This document shows positions 17,489 to 24,989 of a stretch of DNA of 46,668 nt, one piece after another (position 1 is the first letter of the stretch; the number at the start of each line of letters is the position of its first letter). The position numbers and the translations under genes are program-made. Source of the DNA: Deltaproteobacteria bacterium (GTDB lineage: Bacteria; Desulfobacterota; Binatia; UBA12015); assembly GCA_029262355.1 (NCBI GenBank), contig JAJCZO010000442.1, positions 1-46,668 on the forward strand, written 5' to 3'. The notes beneath the pieces are model-generated. The model saw only the letters and a list, made by a program, of their open reading frames with translations, had not been told where the DNA came from and did no database searches.

Positions 17489-18097
17489 CTATGCCATCGC
17501 TTGGCCCAGGACGTAGAGCCGCCGCAGGTTGTACGCCGCCGCCACCAGATCCCACTGGCCGGCCGTCTTCTCCCGGCCTCCTAGTGCGTGTCGCCGGAAG
17601 CCCATCGCCTGCTTGGTCTCGGCAAACTGTCGCTCTCCCTGCGTCTTGCGTCGTCCGTGGAGTTTCTGCGCCCACGGTAATCGCTGGATCAGATGCATCC
17701 GTCGCGTCTCCGCCCCCTTCGGCCACCGATTCGGCCGTCGAAACTCGCGGGCCACTGCCACCAGGCACTTCTGGCCACCCGCGCGCATGGTCTGCAGATT
17801 CTTCTCGGTGAGGTAGCCATTGTCGGCCAGCACCGTCCCGGCAGACTCGCCCGTGTTCCGTTCGACTTCATCGACCATCGGGATGAGCTGTCCCATGTCG
17901 TTCACGTCCGTCGTGTGCCTAGTCGCCACGATCAATCCGTCATCGCTCACCGCCGCCTGCACGTCGTACGCATACGTCAATGCTCCGTCGCTCGTCTTCA
18001 TCATCTGCGCGTCCGGATCGGCAAAGCTCTTCTGGCTCTTCTCCGTCACGCGATCGCCGCGCTCCGTCCCCCGCGGAGCTGGTCGCAGCCGCGACAC
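17489..18097 (-). pseudogene. C-terminal half of an IS1182-type transposase
   Basis: The reading contains RVTEKSQKSFADPDAQMMKT, YAYDVQAAVSDDGLIVATRH, TVLADNGYLTEKNLQ, and GERQFAETKQAMGFRRHALG, ending with WDLVAAAYNLRRLYVLG. These are the D, D and E blocks and C-terminus of IS1182 transposases. The N-terminal half is missing: the frame ends upstream about 40 bases from the stop of the FG-GAP gene. A start codon at 18097 is probably fortuitous. Confidence 0.85.
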
Positions 18098-18134
18098 CGA
18101 GGCTCAAGGGCGCTTCCGGCGAGCCGGTGCGGGC

Positions 18135-20474
18135 CTACTTCGCCTTGAAACGGAGCGTTTCCTGCTTCTGTATCTCGCCGAGGGTCGCCGAGAAGCACGG
18201 CCCGACCGTGCTCGAGAGCTGCACCTCGACGCTCGTCGTGCCGGCCAAGGCCGCAGCGATGCCAGTCGGGAGTGCCGTCTGACCCTTGGCCGCATTGTTG
18301 GCCGCCGTGACCACGACCTTCGACTTCCCCGCGTCCCCGGCCGTCAGTTTGACGCCGCGCGCGCCACTCGAAGCGGCGGCCGTATCCTTGTATGCGTAGC
18401 CCCGGCCGGCGGGGGGCATGCGCCCGAGGCTCTTCCAGCAGGGCTTGGTCCCGCACAGGTCCCCGGCGCGAGCGATCGCGAGCTCGCCCACCAGCGCCCC
18501 GACGTCGTCGTACAAACAGAGGCTGTAGGTGGTGCCGCCTGCGACGGTCGGGTCGCCGAAGTCGGATTGCACGAGCGCGGGCCCTTTCTTGAGCTGGAGC
18601 TTCAGCTTCTCCTTCCCGGCCGTGCGCTCCTGCACGAGAAGGACCCCCTCTGGGAAGCTCCCGCTACATGGTTCGACTGGTTTCACCGGCGCGCACGCGG
18701 CACCGGGCAGCGGCGACACATCGACGTTCTCGAACAAGAGGAACGCGCCAGTGCCAGGACCGGCCGGGGCGGGCTCCCTGTTGCCGATCAGGGCGTCGAG
18801 ATCACCGTCGCCGTCTAGGTCCGCCAGCGCCGGCGCGGCCTCGCTGCCGACGTCGGCGAGGCCGAAGGGGTTCGTGATGGCGGGCGCGAACGCCGGCGCG
18901 GTCGGCGTTCCGGTGTTCTCGAAGAAGAGCGTGTCGCCGGCGCCGTTGCCAATGAAGGCGTCGAGGTCACCGTCGCCCTCCAGGTCGACGAAGGTAGGTA
19001 CGGCGCTGGCGCCGACGTTCGTCAGGGCGAACGGATTCGGCGCGGCGGGCGCGAAGGCGGGCGCGGTCGGCGTCCCGGTGTTCTCGAAGAACAGGGTGCC
19101 CCCGGCATCGTTGCCGACGATGACGTCGACATCGCCGTCGCCGTCAAGGTCTACGAGGGCCGGCGCGGCCCGGTCGCCGACGTCGGCCAGCAGGAACCAG
19201 GGAGTCGGGTCGAATAGCACGGTGTTTGCGGTCCCGATGTTCTCGAAGAAGGACGTGGAGCCGTCCTGGTAGCCGACCCCCGCGTCGAGGTCACCGTCGC
19301 CGTCCAGGTCTGCCAGCGCGGGCACGGCCTCGGTGCTGCCAGCGGGCCCGAAGACATCGAGGGTGAGGAAGCCGAACTCGGGCGCGCTCGCCGTCCCGGT
19401 GTTCGAGAAGAGGTGTGCTCGGCCGTCGGCGTCGCCGATCAAGCAGTCGAAGTCTCCGTCCCCGTCCGTGTCCGCCAGCGCGGGCTTGACCGCCAGGCTG
19501 ATGCCCACGAGGCCGAAGGGATTCACAAACGCGGACGAGAACGTGGGCGCGAGTACCGTTCCCGTGTTCTCCAAGAAGACCGTCTGGCCATCGCGTTCGC
19601 CGATCAGGGCGTCGAGATCGCCGTCCCCGTCGAGGTCCGCCAGCGCGGGCTGAGAGAACTCCCCGACGTCGACGAGACCGAGGGCGTTCTGCGCGAAGGG
19701 CGCGAAGGCGGGGGCGGTCGGCGTCCCCGTGTTCTCGAAGAAGTGCGTCGAGCCGTCCGGGTGACCGAAGAGCGCGTCGGTGTCACCGTCGCCATCGATG
19801 TCCGCCAGCGCCGACGGGGCTCTCGAGCCGGTGCCCGGATTCGTGAGGCCGAAGGGGTCTGTGATGGGCGGGGCGAAGGCGGGCGCGGTCGGCGTACCCG
19901 TGTTTTCGAAGAACTGCGCATCACCAGTGTTGTCGCCGATGAGCGCGTCGAGGTCGCCGTCGCCATCGACGTCCGCCAGCGCTGGCACGCTGAGGAAGCG
20001 GAAGACTCCGACAGGGGCGAGTCCGAAGGCATTCGTGGCGGGCGGGGCAAACGCTGGCACGCTCGGCGTCCCCGTGTTCTCGAAAAAGAGCGAGTCGCCG
20101 TCAAGGTTGCCAGCCAGGACGTCGGCGTCACCGTCGCCGTCGAGGTCTGCCAGCTCCGGCGTCGCGTTCGCCCCCACGCCAGTCAGACCGAAGGGGTTCT
20201 CGATGGCGGGCGCGAATGCCGGCGCGCTCGCCGTTCCCGTGTTCTCGAAGAAGATGAGGTTGCCGGATTCTTCGCCGATGAGGACGTCGAGATCACCGTC
20301 GCCATCCACGTCCGCCACGGCCGGTACGGCGTTGGAGCCGACCTCCGAGAGGCCAAAGCGGTTGGTGCTGGAGACGAACTGAGGCGTTCCCGCACCTGCC
20401 GAGCCGACGAGCGGTATGGCCAGCAGCCCCCCCGCCAGCACCACCACGGGCAGCACCGGCCGAAGGCACTGCAC
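18135..20474 (-). CDS. Secreted FG-GAP/VCBS repeat protein with ten Ca-binding repeats
   Basis: A GTG at 20474 places a signal peptide (LRPVLPVVVLAGGLLAIPLV, ends SAGA) at the N-terminus, about 779 aa; the frame is open to a GTG at 20609, but those 45 residues would overlap the upstream gene and lack a ribosome site. The start is therefore uncertain. Ten repeats of about 66-68 residues follow, each with a D-x-D-G-D-G-D-x-D calcium loop (one has Glu: DLEGDGDLD) and the phrase FFENTGT-PTAPAFAPA, predicting a seven- to ten-bladed propeller. The final ~200 residues form a separate Cys-containing domain (SDFGDPTVAGGTTYSLCLYD, GTKPCWKS, KLTAGDAGKSKVVV) seen in style on other secreted proteins of such genomes. 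Likely extracellular or outer-surface. Confidence 0.9.
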   Translation of the reverse strand: MQCLRPVLPVVVLAGGLLAIPLVGSAGAGTPQFVSSTNRFGLSEVGSNAVPAVADVDGDGDLDVLIGEESGNLIFFENTGTASAPAFAPAIENPFGLTGVGANATPELADLDGDGDADVLAGNLDGDSLFFENTGTPSVPAFAPPATNAFGLAPVGVFRFLSVPALADVDGDGDLDALIGDNTGDAQFFENTGTPTAPAFAPPITDPFGLTNPGTGSRAPSALADIDGDGDTDALFGHPDGSTHFFENTGTPTAPAFAPFAQNALGLVDVGEFSQPALADLDGDGDLDALIGERDGQTVFLENTGTVLAPTFSSAFVNPFGLVGISLAVKPALADTDGDGDFDCLIGDADGRAHLFSNTGTASAPEFGFLTLDVFGPAGSTEAVPALADLDGDGDLDAGVGYQDGSTSFFENIGTANTVLFDPTPWFLLADVGDRAAPALVDLDGDGDVDVIVGNDAGGTLFFENTGTPTAPAFAPAAPNPFALTNVGASAVPTFVDLEGDGDLDAFIGNGAGDTLFFENTGTPTAPAFAPAITNPFGLADVGSEAAPALADLDGDGDLDALIGNREPAPAGPGTGAFLLFENVDVSPLPGAACAPVKPVEPCSGSFPEGVLLVQERTAGKEKLKLQLKKGPALVQSDFGDPTVAGGTTYSLCLYDDVGALVGELAIARAGDLCGTKPCWKSLGRMPPAGRGYAYKDTAAASSGARGVKLTAGDAGKSKVVVTAANNAAKGQTALPTGIAAALAGTTSVEVQLSSTVGPCFSATLGEIQKQETLRFKAK

Positions 20475-20593
20475 CGTCAAGTACCAGAGTGCCCCCGTGA
20501 CGTCTGCCGGGCGCGGCCGGCCTCTCGTGTAGGGTTTGCCGTACAGCGGGCGCGCGGATGGGTCTGGGTTCCGGCGCGGTGGCCGTCGTGGGC

Positions 20594-21532
20594 TCACAAG
20601 CAGGCACACGCGCGCGTAACGAAGTCGTCGGCGAAGCCATCCATGATGTCAATGAAGTCCTCGGCGGCCTCGGCGGTGGTCTCGGGTGAGACGCATCGGT
20701 ATGGGACGCCCCTGACAAGCGTCTGGAAGCACCCGAGGCCGGCCCCAGCGGGGCACGACAACGGTATTGCTGCTGGGGGGAGGAGGGGAGAAAACAATGC
20801 CCTAACGACCGCGCCGCAATTCGCGTCCGTACCGCCGCTTCCAGCACTGTCTCGCGTCGCGTCATCATACGCGAGCCCCTGGTTGGCGCACGCCTCGCTA
20901 CAACTTTTCCCCTGGGCCGCAGCGAACCAGCAGCCACCCGCGACCGGGGCCCCTCCACTAGGGCAATCGCATAGCGTCGCGTCGAATCTGCACGAGCTGT
21001 CACAGCCCAAGGAGCCGGGGGGATGGCTGATGGAGGCGCACGAGGCCCCGCCGAGATCGGCACCGTCGCAGTGCTCTCCGGCGAGATTGACGACCCCGTC
21101 ACCGCATGTCGGCGCGGGAATCCCTTCCAACTTGGCCAGGAGGTCGGCTGCGATGGCGTCGACCTCTGCCTCCATGGCCGCGGCATCTCCCGTCGTCGTG
21201 CAAACGGAGTCGGGCTTCGCGGGGTTTGCTTTCGCCTCTAGCTTGGCGAAGCAGCCCTTCGCAGGTTCAGCGCCGCCATCGAACTTGGCCATCACCCTCG
21301 TCTCGCAGTCGGTCTGCGCCTGCCCACACCTGAGGGGACTTTTCTGGCACTTCTCCCGGCACTTGAGCAGCCCTGCCAGCTTCTTGCTCACGCACTTGCT
21401 CTTGCCCGCGAGGCACTTGTTCTTTTCGACGCCGGGGACGCCCTGGGCGTGCGCAGCTTCGGTGGAGGGGAGAAGGCAGACAACGGTCGCCAGCCCGATG
21501 GCGGCCACGGCCACGCGAAGACGAGTTCCCAT
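20594..21532 (-). CDS. Secreted Cys-rich protein with Myxococcus-type cysteine-rich repeat
   Basis: Two starts are possible. ATG at 21532 (MGTRLRVAVAAIGLATV) begins directly at a signal peptide ending AHA (312 aa) with AAGGG six bases upstream; ATG at 21574 adds 14 polar residues and has AAGGAG eight bases upstream. Residues 30-75 are helical with spaced Cys and Lys (KNKCLAGKSKCVSKK, LKCREKCQ). A Myxococcus cysteine-rich repeat follows (CGDGVVNLAGEHCDG, SLGCDSSCRFD), then a Cys-rich C-terminal domain (CPAGAGLGCF, YRCVSPETT, CACL). The same C-terminal part exists as a scrap at 12776-12965. The upstream region including the first codons is duplicated at 22724-22931. Function unknown. Confidence 0.85.
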   Translation of the reverse strand: MGTRLRVAVAAIGLATVVCLLPSTEAAHAQGVPGVEKNKCLAGKSKCVSKKLAGLLKCREKCQKSPLRCGQAQTDCETRVMAKFDGGAEPAKGCFAKLEAKANPAKPDSVCTTTGDAAAMEAEVDAIAADLLAKLEGIPAPTCGDGVVNLAGEHCDGADLGGASCASISHPPGSLGCDSSCRFDATLCDCPSGGAPVAGGCWFAAAQGKSCSEACANQGLAYDDATRDSAGSGGTDANCGAVVRALFSPLLPPAAIPLSCPAGAGLGCFQTLVRGVPYRCVSPETTAEAAEDFIDIMDGFADDFVTRACACL

Positions 21533-21722
21533 CGTTCGCCCTTCTTGCTCTGCTACTGTGACGATGCATTTCATCGGAGCACTCCTTCTTCCGCTGGGGC
21601 CTCGATCCTCGCTCGCGCCGGGACGAGAGCCTGTTTCGTCGAAGATAGCCGGGCCAAGGCAGCCTGTCTGTCAGCCCTTCGTCCTTCTGCCGTACGGATG
21701 GCCCTACATCCCGGCAGGCCGT
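21514..21722 (-). repeat. Copy A of a duplicated ~209-bp promoter/leader region
   Basis: This segment is roughly 85-90% identical by eye to 22724-22931, in the same orientation. In minus-strand sense it contains the upstream region of the Cys-rich gene, an AAGGAG ribosome site, the short leader frame M-K-C-I-V-T-V-A-E-Q-E-G-R-T and the first six codons MGTRLR. Identity stops right there. Confidence 0.85.
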
Positions 21723-21937
21723 AGGAGGGCCTATTTGCCCAGGTCGCCGGGTTCACCACATCTGGCAGGCTGGCCACTCTCACCTAGATTCACGAGGCCG
21801 ATTCGGGTTCACTTGCGTTACGGCTCGCGAGTTCGCTTCCCGAGGGTTCGCCCGCCGGATCGCTCCGACGCACGCTCGGGTCGCTACCTGCTGAACGGGC
21901 AATTCGCAGAGTCACCACCTTTCAGATGACGAGATCG
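21723..21937. other. Intergenic, no recognised feature
   Basis: This stretch between the duplicated leader region and the hairpin downstream of the DUF1566 gene shows no credible coding sequence or motif. Confidence 0.35.
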
Positions 21938-21954
21938 GCCAGGCTTGTCCTGGC
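21938..21954 (-). terminator. Hairpin downstream of the DUF1566-like gene
   Basis: GCCAGG and CCTGGC form a six-base-pair stem with a five-base loop, 18 bases after the stop of the minus-strand gene. No clear T-tract follows, so it would be a weak or factor-dependent terminator. Confidence 0.4.
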
Positions 21955-21971
21955 GCACCAAATCATCAAGC

Positions 21972-22673
21972 TCACGAGCCGCCGCGCACAGCACGGACGA
22001 AGCCGAGGAAGCCCTTGTTGCCGAAGCCGAGGAGGCCATCGTCGAAGAACACGTCCCACGCGCCGAGCGGGCCGCCCGCGCCGGCAGAGGACGACCAGTA
22101 GAACGACGAGGCGGTCTCGACCGGAATCGTCGTGCACGGCGACCCGCCCCTGCAGCCGGGCGCGGCCAAATCTACGATGTCTCCCAACTCCTCGATGGTC
22201 GCCAACCGCCAGTCACACTTGTCGGCGAAGCACCCCGTCGTGGTCACGCCGCCCAACGCCTCGCCCCCGTTGAGCGTTCCAAGGAAGCCCACGAACGCTC
22301 CTCCGTCCGGGTCGCTGCCCGTGACGCTCCACCTGTACAGGTCGTCCTTGTCGTGGATCGAGGCGTCGTCGGTCTTCAACTCCCACTGAAGCCCCGAGTT
22401 CAGGTCCGTCGCCGTCCCGTCGCCGTTCTCCAGCCACCGGCACGTCACTACCTTTTCCGCAGCCGCGATCATCTTGTCGAACATCTCGGCGCACTTGGCC
22501 ACGTCCGGCGTCTTGCCGAGAACCTCCTTCCCGCGCTCTTTCTGTAGGCACAGGTCGCGCTTGCCCAGCGCGATCAGCTTCTTCTTCTGGCACTTCTCCT
22601 CGTCGGTCGCGGCGAAGGCCGCGCTCGTGAGCGCGAGGCTCAGGATCAGGGTCCAGATGGTCGCCTTGGTCAT
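21972..22673 (-). CDS. Secreted protein with DUF1566 (Lcl C-terminal-like) domain
   Basis: The ATG at 22673 has AGGAG five bases upstream and gives 233 aa with a signal peptide (MTKATIWTLILSLALTSAAF, ends AFA). Residues 22-85 are helical with spaced Cys and Lys (EKCQKKKLIALGKRDLC). Residues 90-233 match the DUF1566/Lcl fold: DLNSGLQWE, CDWRLATIEELGDIVD, SSFYWSSSA and a final FVRAVRGG. This fold occurs in extracellular bacterial proteins, often surface-associated. Copy B of the duplicated promoter region lies upstream; its leader frame (MRCIVKV) is in frame with this gene from 22784, so a longer fusion product is possible, but the internal start has the better context. Confidence 0.88.
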   Translation of the reverse strand: MTKATIWTLILSLALTSAAFAATDEEKCQKKKLIALGKRDLCLQKERGKEVLGKTPDVAKCAEMFDKMIAAAEKVVTCRWLENGDGTATDLNSGLQWELKTDDASIHDKDDLYRWSVTGSDPDGGAFVGFLGTLNGGEALGGVTTTGCFADKCDWRLATIEELGDIVDLAAPGCRGGSPCTTIPVETASSFYWSSSAGAGGPLGAWDVFFDDGLLGFGNKGFLGFVRAVRGGS

Positions 22674-22723
22674 GTGAGCTCCTTGGCTACGCGGTAAACG
22701 GACTGCGGGCGGTGGCGGTGCCG

Positions 22724-22931
22724 CGCGAAGACGAGTTCCCATCGTTCGTCCTTCTTGCTCTGCTACTTTGACGATGCATCTCATCGGAGCACTCCTTCTT
22801 CTGCTAGGGCATCGATCCTCGCTCGCGCCGGGGGGAGAGCCTGTTCCTCGGAGATAGTCGGGCCAAGGCGACCGGTCTGTCAGGTCATCTCTAATTCTGT
22901 TGTAAGGATGGCCCTACATACCGGCAGCCGT
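22724..22931 (-). repeat. Copy B of the duplicated ~209-bp promoter/leader region
   Basis: Matches 21514-21722 base for base over most of its length. It carries the same ribosome site, leader frame (here M-R-C-I-V-K-V-A-E-Q-E-G-R-T) and MGTRLR codons, after which the sequence departs from copy A and, about 50 bases on, reaches the own ribosome site and start of the DUF1566 gene. Confidence 0.85.
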
Positions 22932-22989
22932 GCGAGTGCATGAGCAGCTCCGGCGCGCCAGTCACCTCACGCGACCGCAGGGGCCGGCG

Positions 22990-23310
22990 CCGTCGAATAC
23001 GAGTTCGACGACGCCAGGCGCGCGCGGAGGCGTAGGATTCGGAGCCTGAATGGCGGTGGTGGTGGTGGTGGTGGGACCCTCGTGGCCGAGTGCCAACCCC
23101 TTCCAGGCGCTAGCGCACGAGTTCGTCGCGATGCCGAAGGGTGGGGCATCGATCAAGGTCTACGTCCCGGCGGGACGCCTCCTTGCGACCGCGAACTCAG
23201 ACAACGCGCCGACTCCCGTGAACGGCGTTGAACTGGTCGTTGCCGCCACCACCTCCGCCAAAAACCCTCGGCAAGATGACGGTTGGGACCACGTACGTTT
23301 GCGACCGCGG
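22990..23310 (+). pseudogene. Scrambled internal fragment of a Gly-rich/InlB-repeat gene
   Basis: The sequence matches 9423-9735 of the intact gene: TACGAGTTCGACGACGCCAGG, cut here to TACGAGTTCGACGAC, then GGGACCCTCGTGGCCGAGTG, GCATCGATCAAGG and GGTTGGGACCACGT. The block corresponding to 9474-9521 is missing at its proper place (23043/23044) but appears inverted at 23213-23260 with about 43 of 48 bases matching. No start, signal peptide or repeats are present, and its frames are broken. Confidence 0.85.
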
Positions 23311-23339
23311 GGAATCGAAGGCGCTCAACCCACGGCCGG

Positions 23340-24485
23340 TCACGGCGCGATCGCGCACGAGCAATCGGCGCACGTGATCAAGCCCCCGCAGCTCTGTGCC
23401 GTAGCGGCTCCCTCCGTGCAGGCGGTAGTGTGCCCCGAGCACAGCATCAGATCCGCGGACACAAGGAGCTCCTGGGCTCTGAGGAGCGCGAGGAAGGCCT
23501 CGGTGTCGACAATCCGAGTCTCGAAGCCCAGGATCTCTGATTCGAGGCGGCTCACGACCACTGGATCGGGGTCAGGAAGGACTAGCTCCTCCGCGAGCTG
23601 TTGTCGGGTTGTTAGGAGGTTGTCAGTAAGGTCGATCAGCAGGCTGTCGCCCTGCGCGAGAGTCGACCGGATCTCTGTGGAATGCTCCGCGAACACCGCC
23701 TCGCAATCACCCGCCGCGCACGACGGCGCACATCGGAAGGATCCAGCCCAGCCGCCGTTCCCCTCGCACACCGGATCGCTGCCCGTCTTCTGAAGGGGTG
23801 CTTGACATGTCCAAGTCGTGCACGGCTCGCCGTTCGGCGTTCCGATGCAGCTCGATCCGTCCCCGTCCGTGACTTCCGGCGGAGTCGTACACCCGGGACA
23901 CTGCTCGGCCACGGGGTTCGTCACCCTGAGCGATTGGTCCGTGCCCCGAATCTTCGCCCCTTCTCCACCGAAGTACACGCAGTACCGATCCCCACCTCCC
24001 AGCAGATCCAACACTACGTAGCCCTCCCCGCCCAACCCCGGCGGAGTGAACTCGATCGGCCCCTTCCTCCCCTGGAGCTTGGCACGCATCGAGAACAACC
24101 CGGACGCGTTCTGGCGCATGCTGAACCTCGACACGGCTCCGTTCTCGCCGTCACGGTCGCGGTACTTGAACCCACCCGTCGTCGGGTACCAGTACGGCCG
24201 CCCGCGCGCGTCGAGCCCTGCGGGAAGATCGAAGGTCTGCGACGACGGCGCTGCGCCATCGAGGACGACCTGCAGCGTCGCACCGTGGGTCAATGGATCA
24301 CCCACTAGGGAGTTCGCACTCGCCGCCTCCTTGGCTCTCGCGAAAAGAGAACGCGTCGACGGTTGGCCCGCGACCCCTTCGACCACCTTGAGGGACTTTC
24401 CGCGAATCGTCTGATCCGCGCCAAGTACGGTCGTCGAGAGTGACAGCATCATGCATGCGATGACCAGGATGCGCGCGAATCTCAT
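23340..24485 (-). CDS. Secreted hypothetical protein with Cys-rich C-terminal half
   Basis: The ATG at 24485 has GAGGAG about nine bases upstream and gives 381 aa; the longer frame from 24548 has no such site. A signal peptide (MRFARILVIACMMLSLSTTV, ends VLG) is followed by KSLKVVEG and a beta-rich region (about 30-190: YWYPTTGGFKYRDRDGENGA, YVVLDLLGGGDRYCVYFGG). Residues 200-290 are Cys-rich (EQCPGCTTPP, CIGTPNGEPCTTWTC, CAPSCAAGDCEAVF). The last ~90 residues are helical and end with a Cys cluster (SCGGLITCADCSCAIAP). Similar to secreted proteins of uncultured deltaproteobacterial groups in style; no function known. Its 3' end borders the scrambled fragment. Confidence 0.8.
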   Translation of the reverse strand: MRFARILVIACMMLSLSTTVLGADQTIRGKSLKVVEGVAGQPSTRSLFARAKEAASANSLVGDPLTHGATLQVVLDGAAPSSQTFDLPAGLDARGRPYWYPTTGGFKYRDRDGENGAVSRFSMRQNASGLFSMRAKLQGRKGPIEFTPPGLGGEGYVVLDLLGGGDRYCVYFGGEGAKIRGTDQSLRVTNPVAEQCPGCTTPPEVTDGDGSSCIGTPNGEPCTTWTCQAPLQKTGSDPVCEGNGGWAGSFRCAPSCAAGDCEAVFAEHSTEIRSTLAQGDSLLIDLTDNLLTTRQQLAEELVLPDPDPVVVSRLESEILGFETRIVDTEAFLALLRAQELLVSADLMLCSGHTTACTEGAATAQSCGGLITCADCSCAIAP

Positions 24486-24989
24486 CAGGGACTCTCCTCG
24501 CTTCGGTCCTTCATTGGACATCTCGGACCCTATGTGAGTCGGCGCCATCGCTCTGTCGGATGCTCGCTACTTGTCGTGTCGGAATTCCCCCTACAGTCCG
24601 CCCCGAAATCTCGGCAGTTGGCCAAGGGGGAGCACGAGCCGCGGAGGCCCTACCGAAAGGGGGGGCAGGGGCCCTACAACGGAATGCGACTCTGCCCGAC
24701 ATACGGGTCGAACGTTCCCCAACTAGGGTCCACCTCAGAGAGTCTGGCCCCGAATCTCTACTACCGGTCGATGACGGGCTTTCTGGAGGCCGGGAAGAAG
24801 CGGCTGCTGCGCGACACGAACCGCGAGGGCACTACTCCGCGGCGCGCCGATCTGCCGCTGCACCGCCAGGAGAACCGAGAGTGCCACGAGCCCCGAGTGG
24901 CACAGCCTAGTACACATCCCAACCGACACGCCGGCCTACTACCTAGCTAGTACAGTCCGCACGCCCGAGGTAGAATCGACGACTTAGCC
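24486..24989. other. Divergent intergenic region with an IS3 scrap
   Basis: Apart from the transposase scrap at 24746-24840 there is no recognised gene. Promoters for the minus-strand secreted gene and the plus-strand kinase must lie here. The end (24930-24955) contains short CTAG-rich palindromic sequence (ACCTAGCTAGTAC). Confidence 0.4.
24746..24840 (+). pseudogene. Scrap of an IS3-type transposase OrfA
   Basis: The translation PNLYYRSMTGFLEAGKKRLL followed by RDTNREGTT matches the common OrfA phrase NLYYRWSKxFLEAGKKRLxGDT. Neither the N-terminal helix-turn-helix nor the leucine zipper part is present, so only about 30 codons survive. Confidence 0.7.

Noticed and set aside
18780-20360. Regular direct repeats about 200 bp apart, reminiscent of a repeat array
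   Set aside because: They are the coding repeats of the FG-GAP protein (calcium-loop codons), not CRISPR: spacing is too long and the intervening sequence is conserved coding DNA.
19413-21929. Very long plus-strand open frame (838 codons) antisense to the FG-GAP and Cys-rich genes
   Set aside because: It is a shadow produced by the regular codon pattern of the FG-GAP repeats; its translation is Arg/Val/Ala-rich without domains, while the minus strand gives clear protein families and signal peptides.
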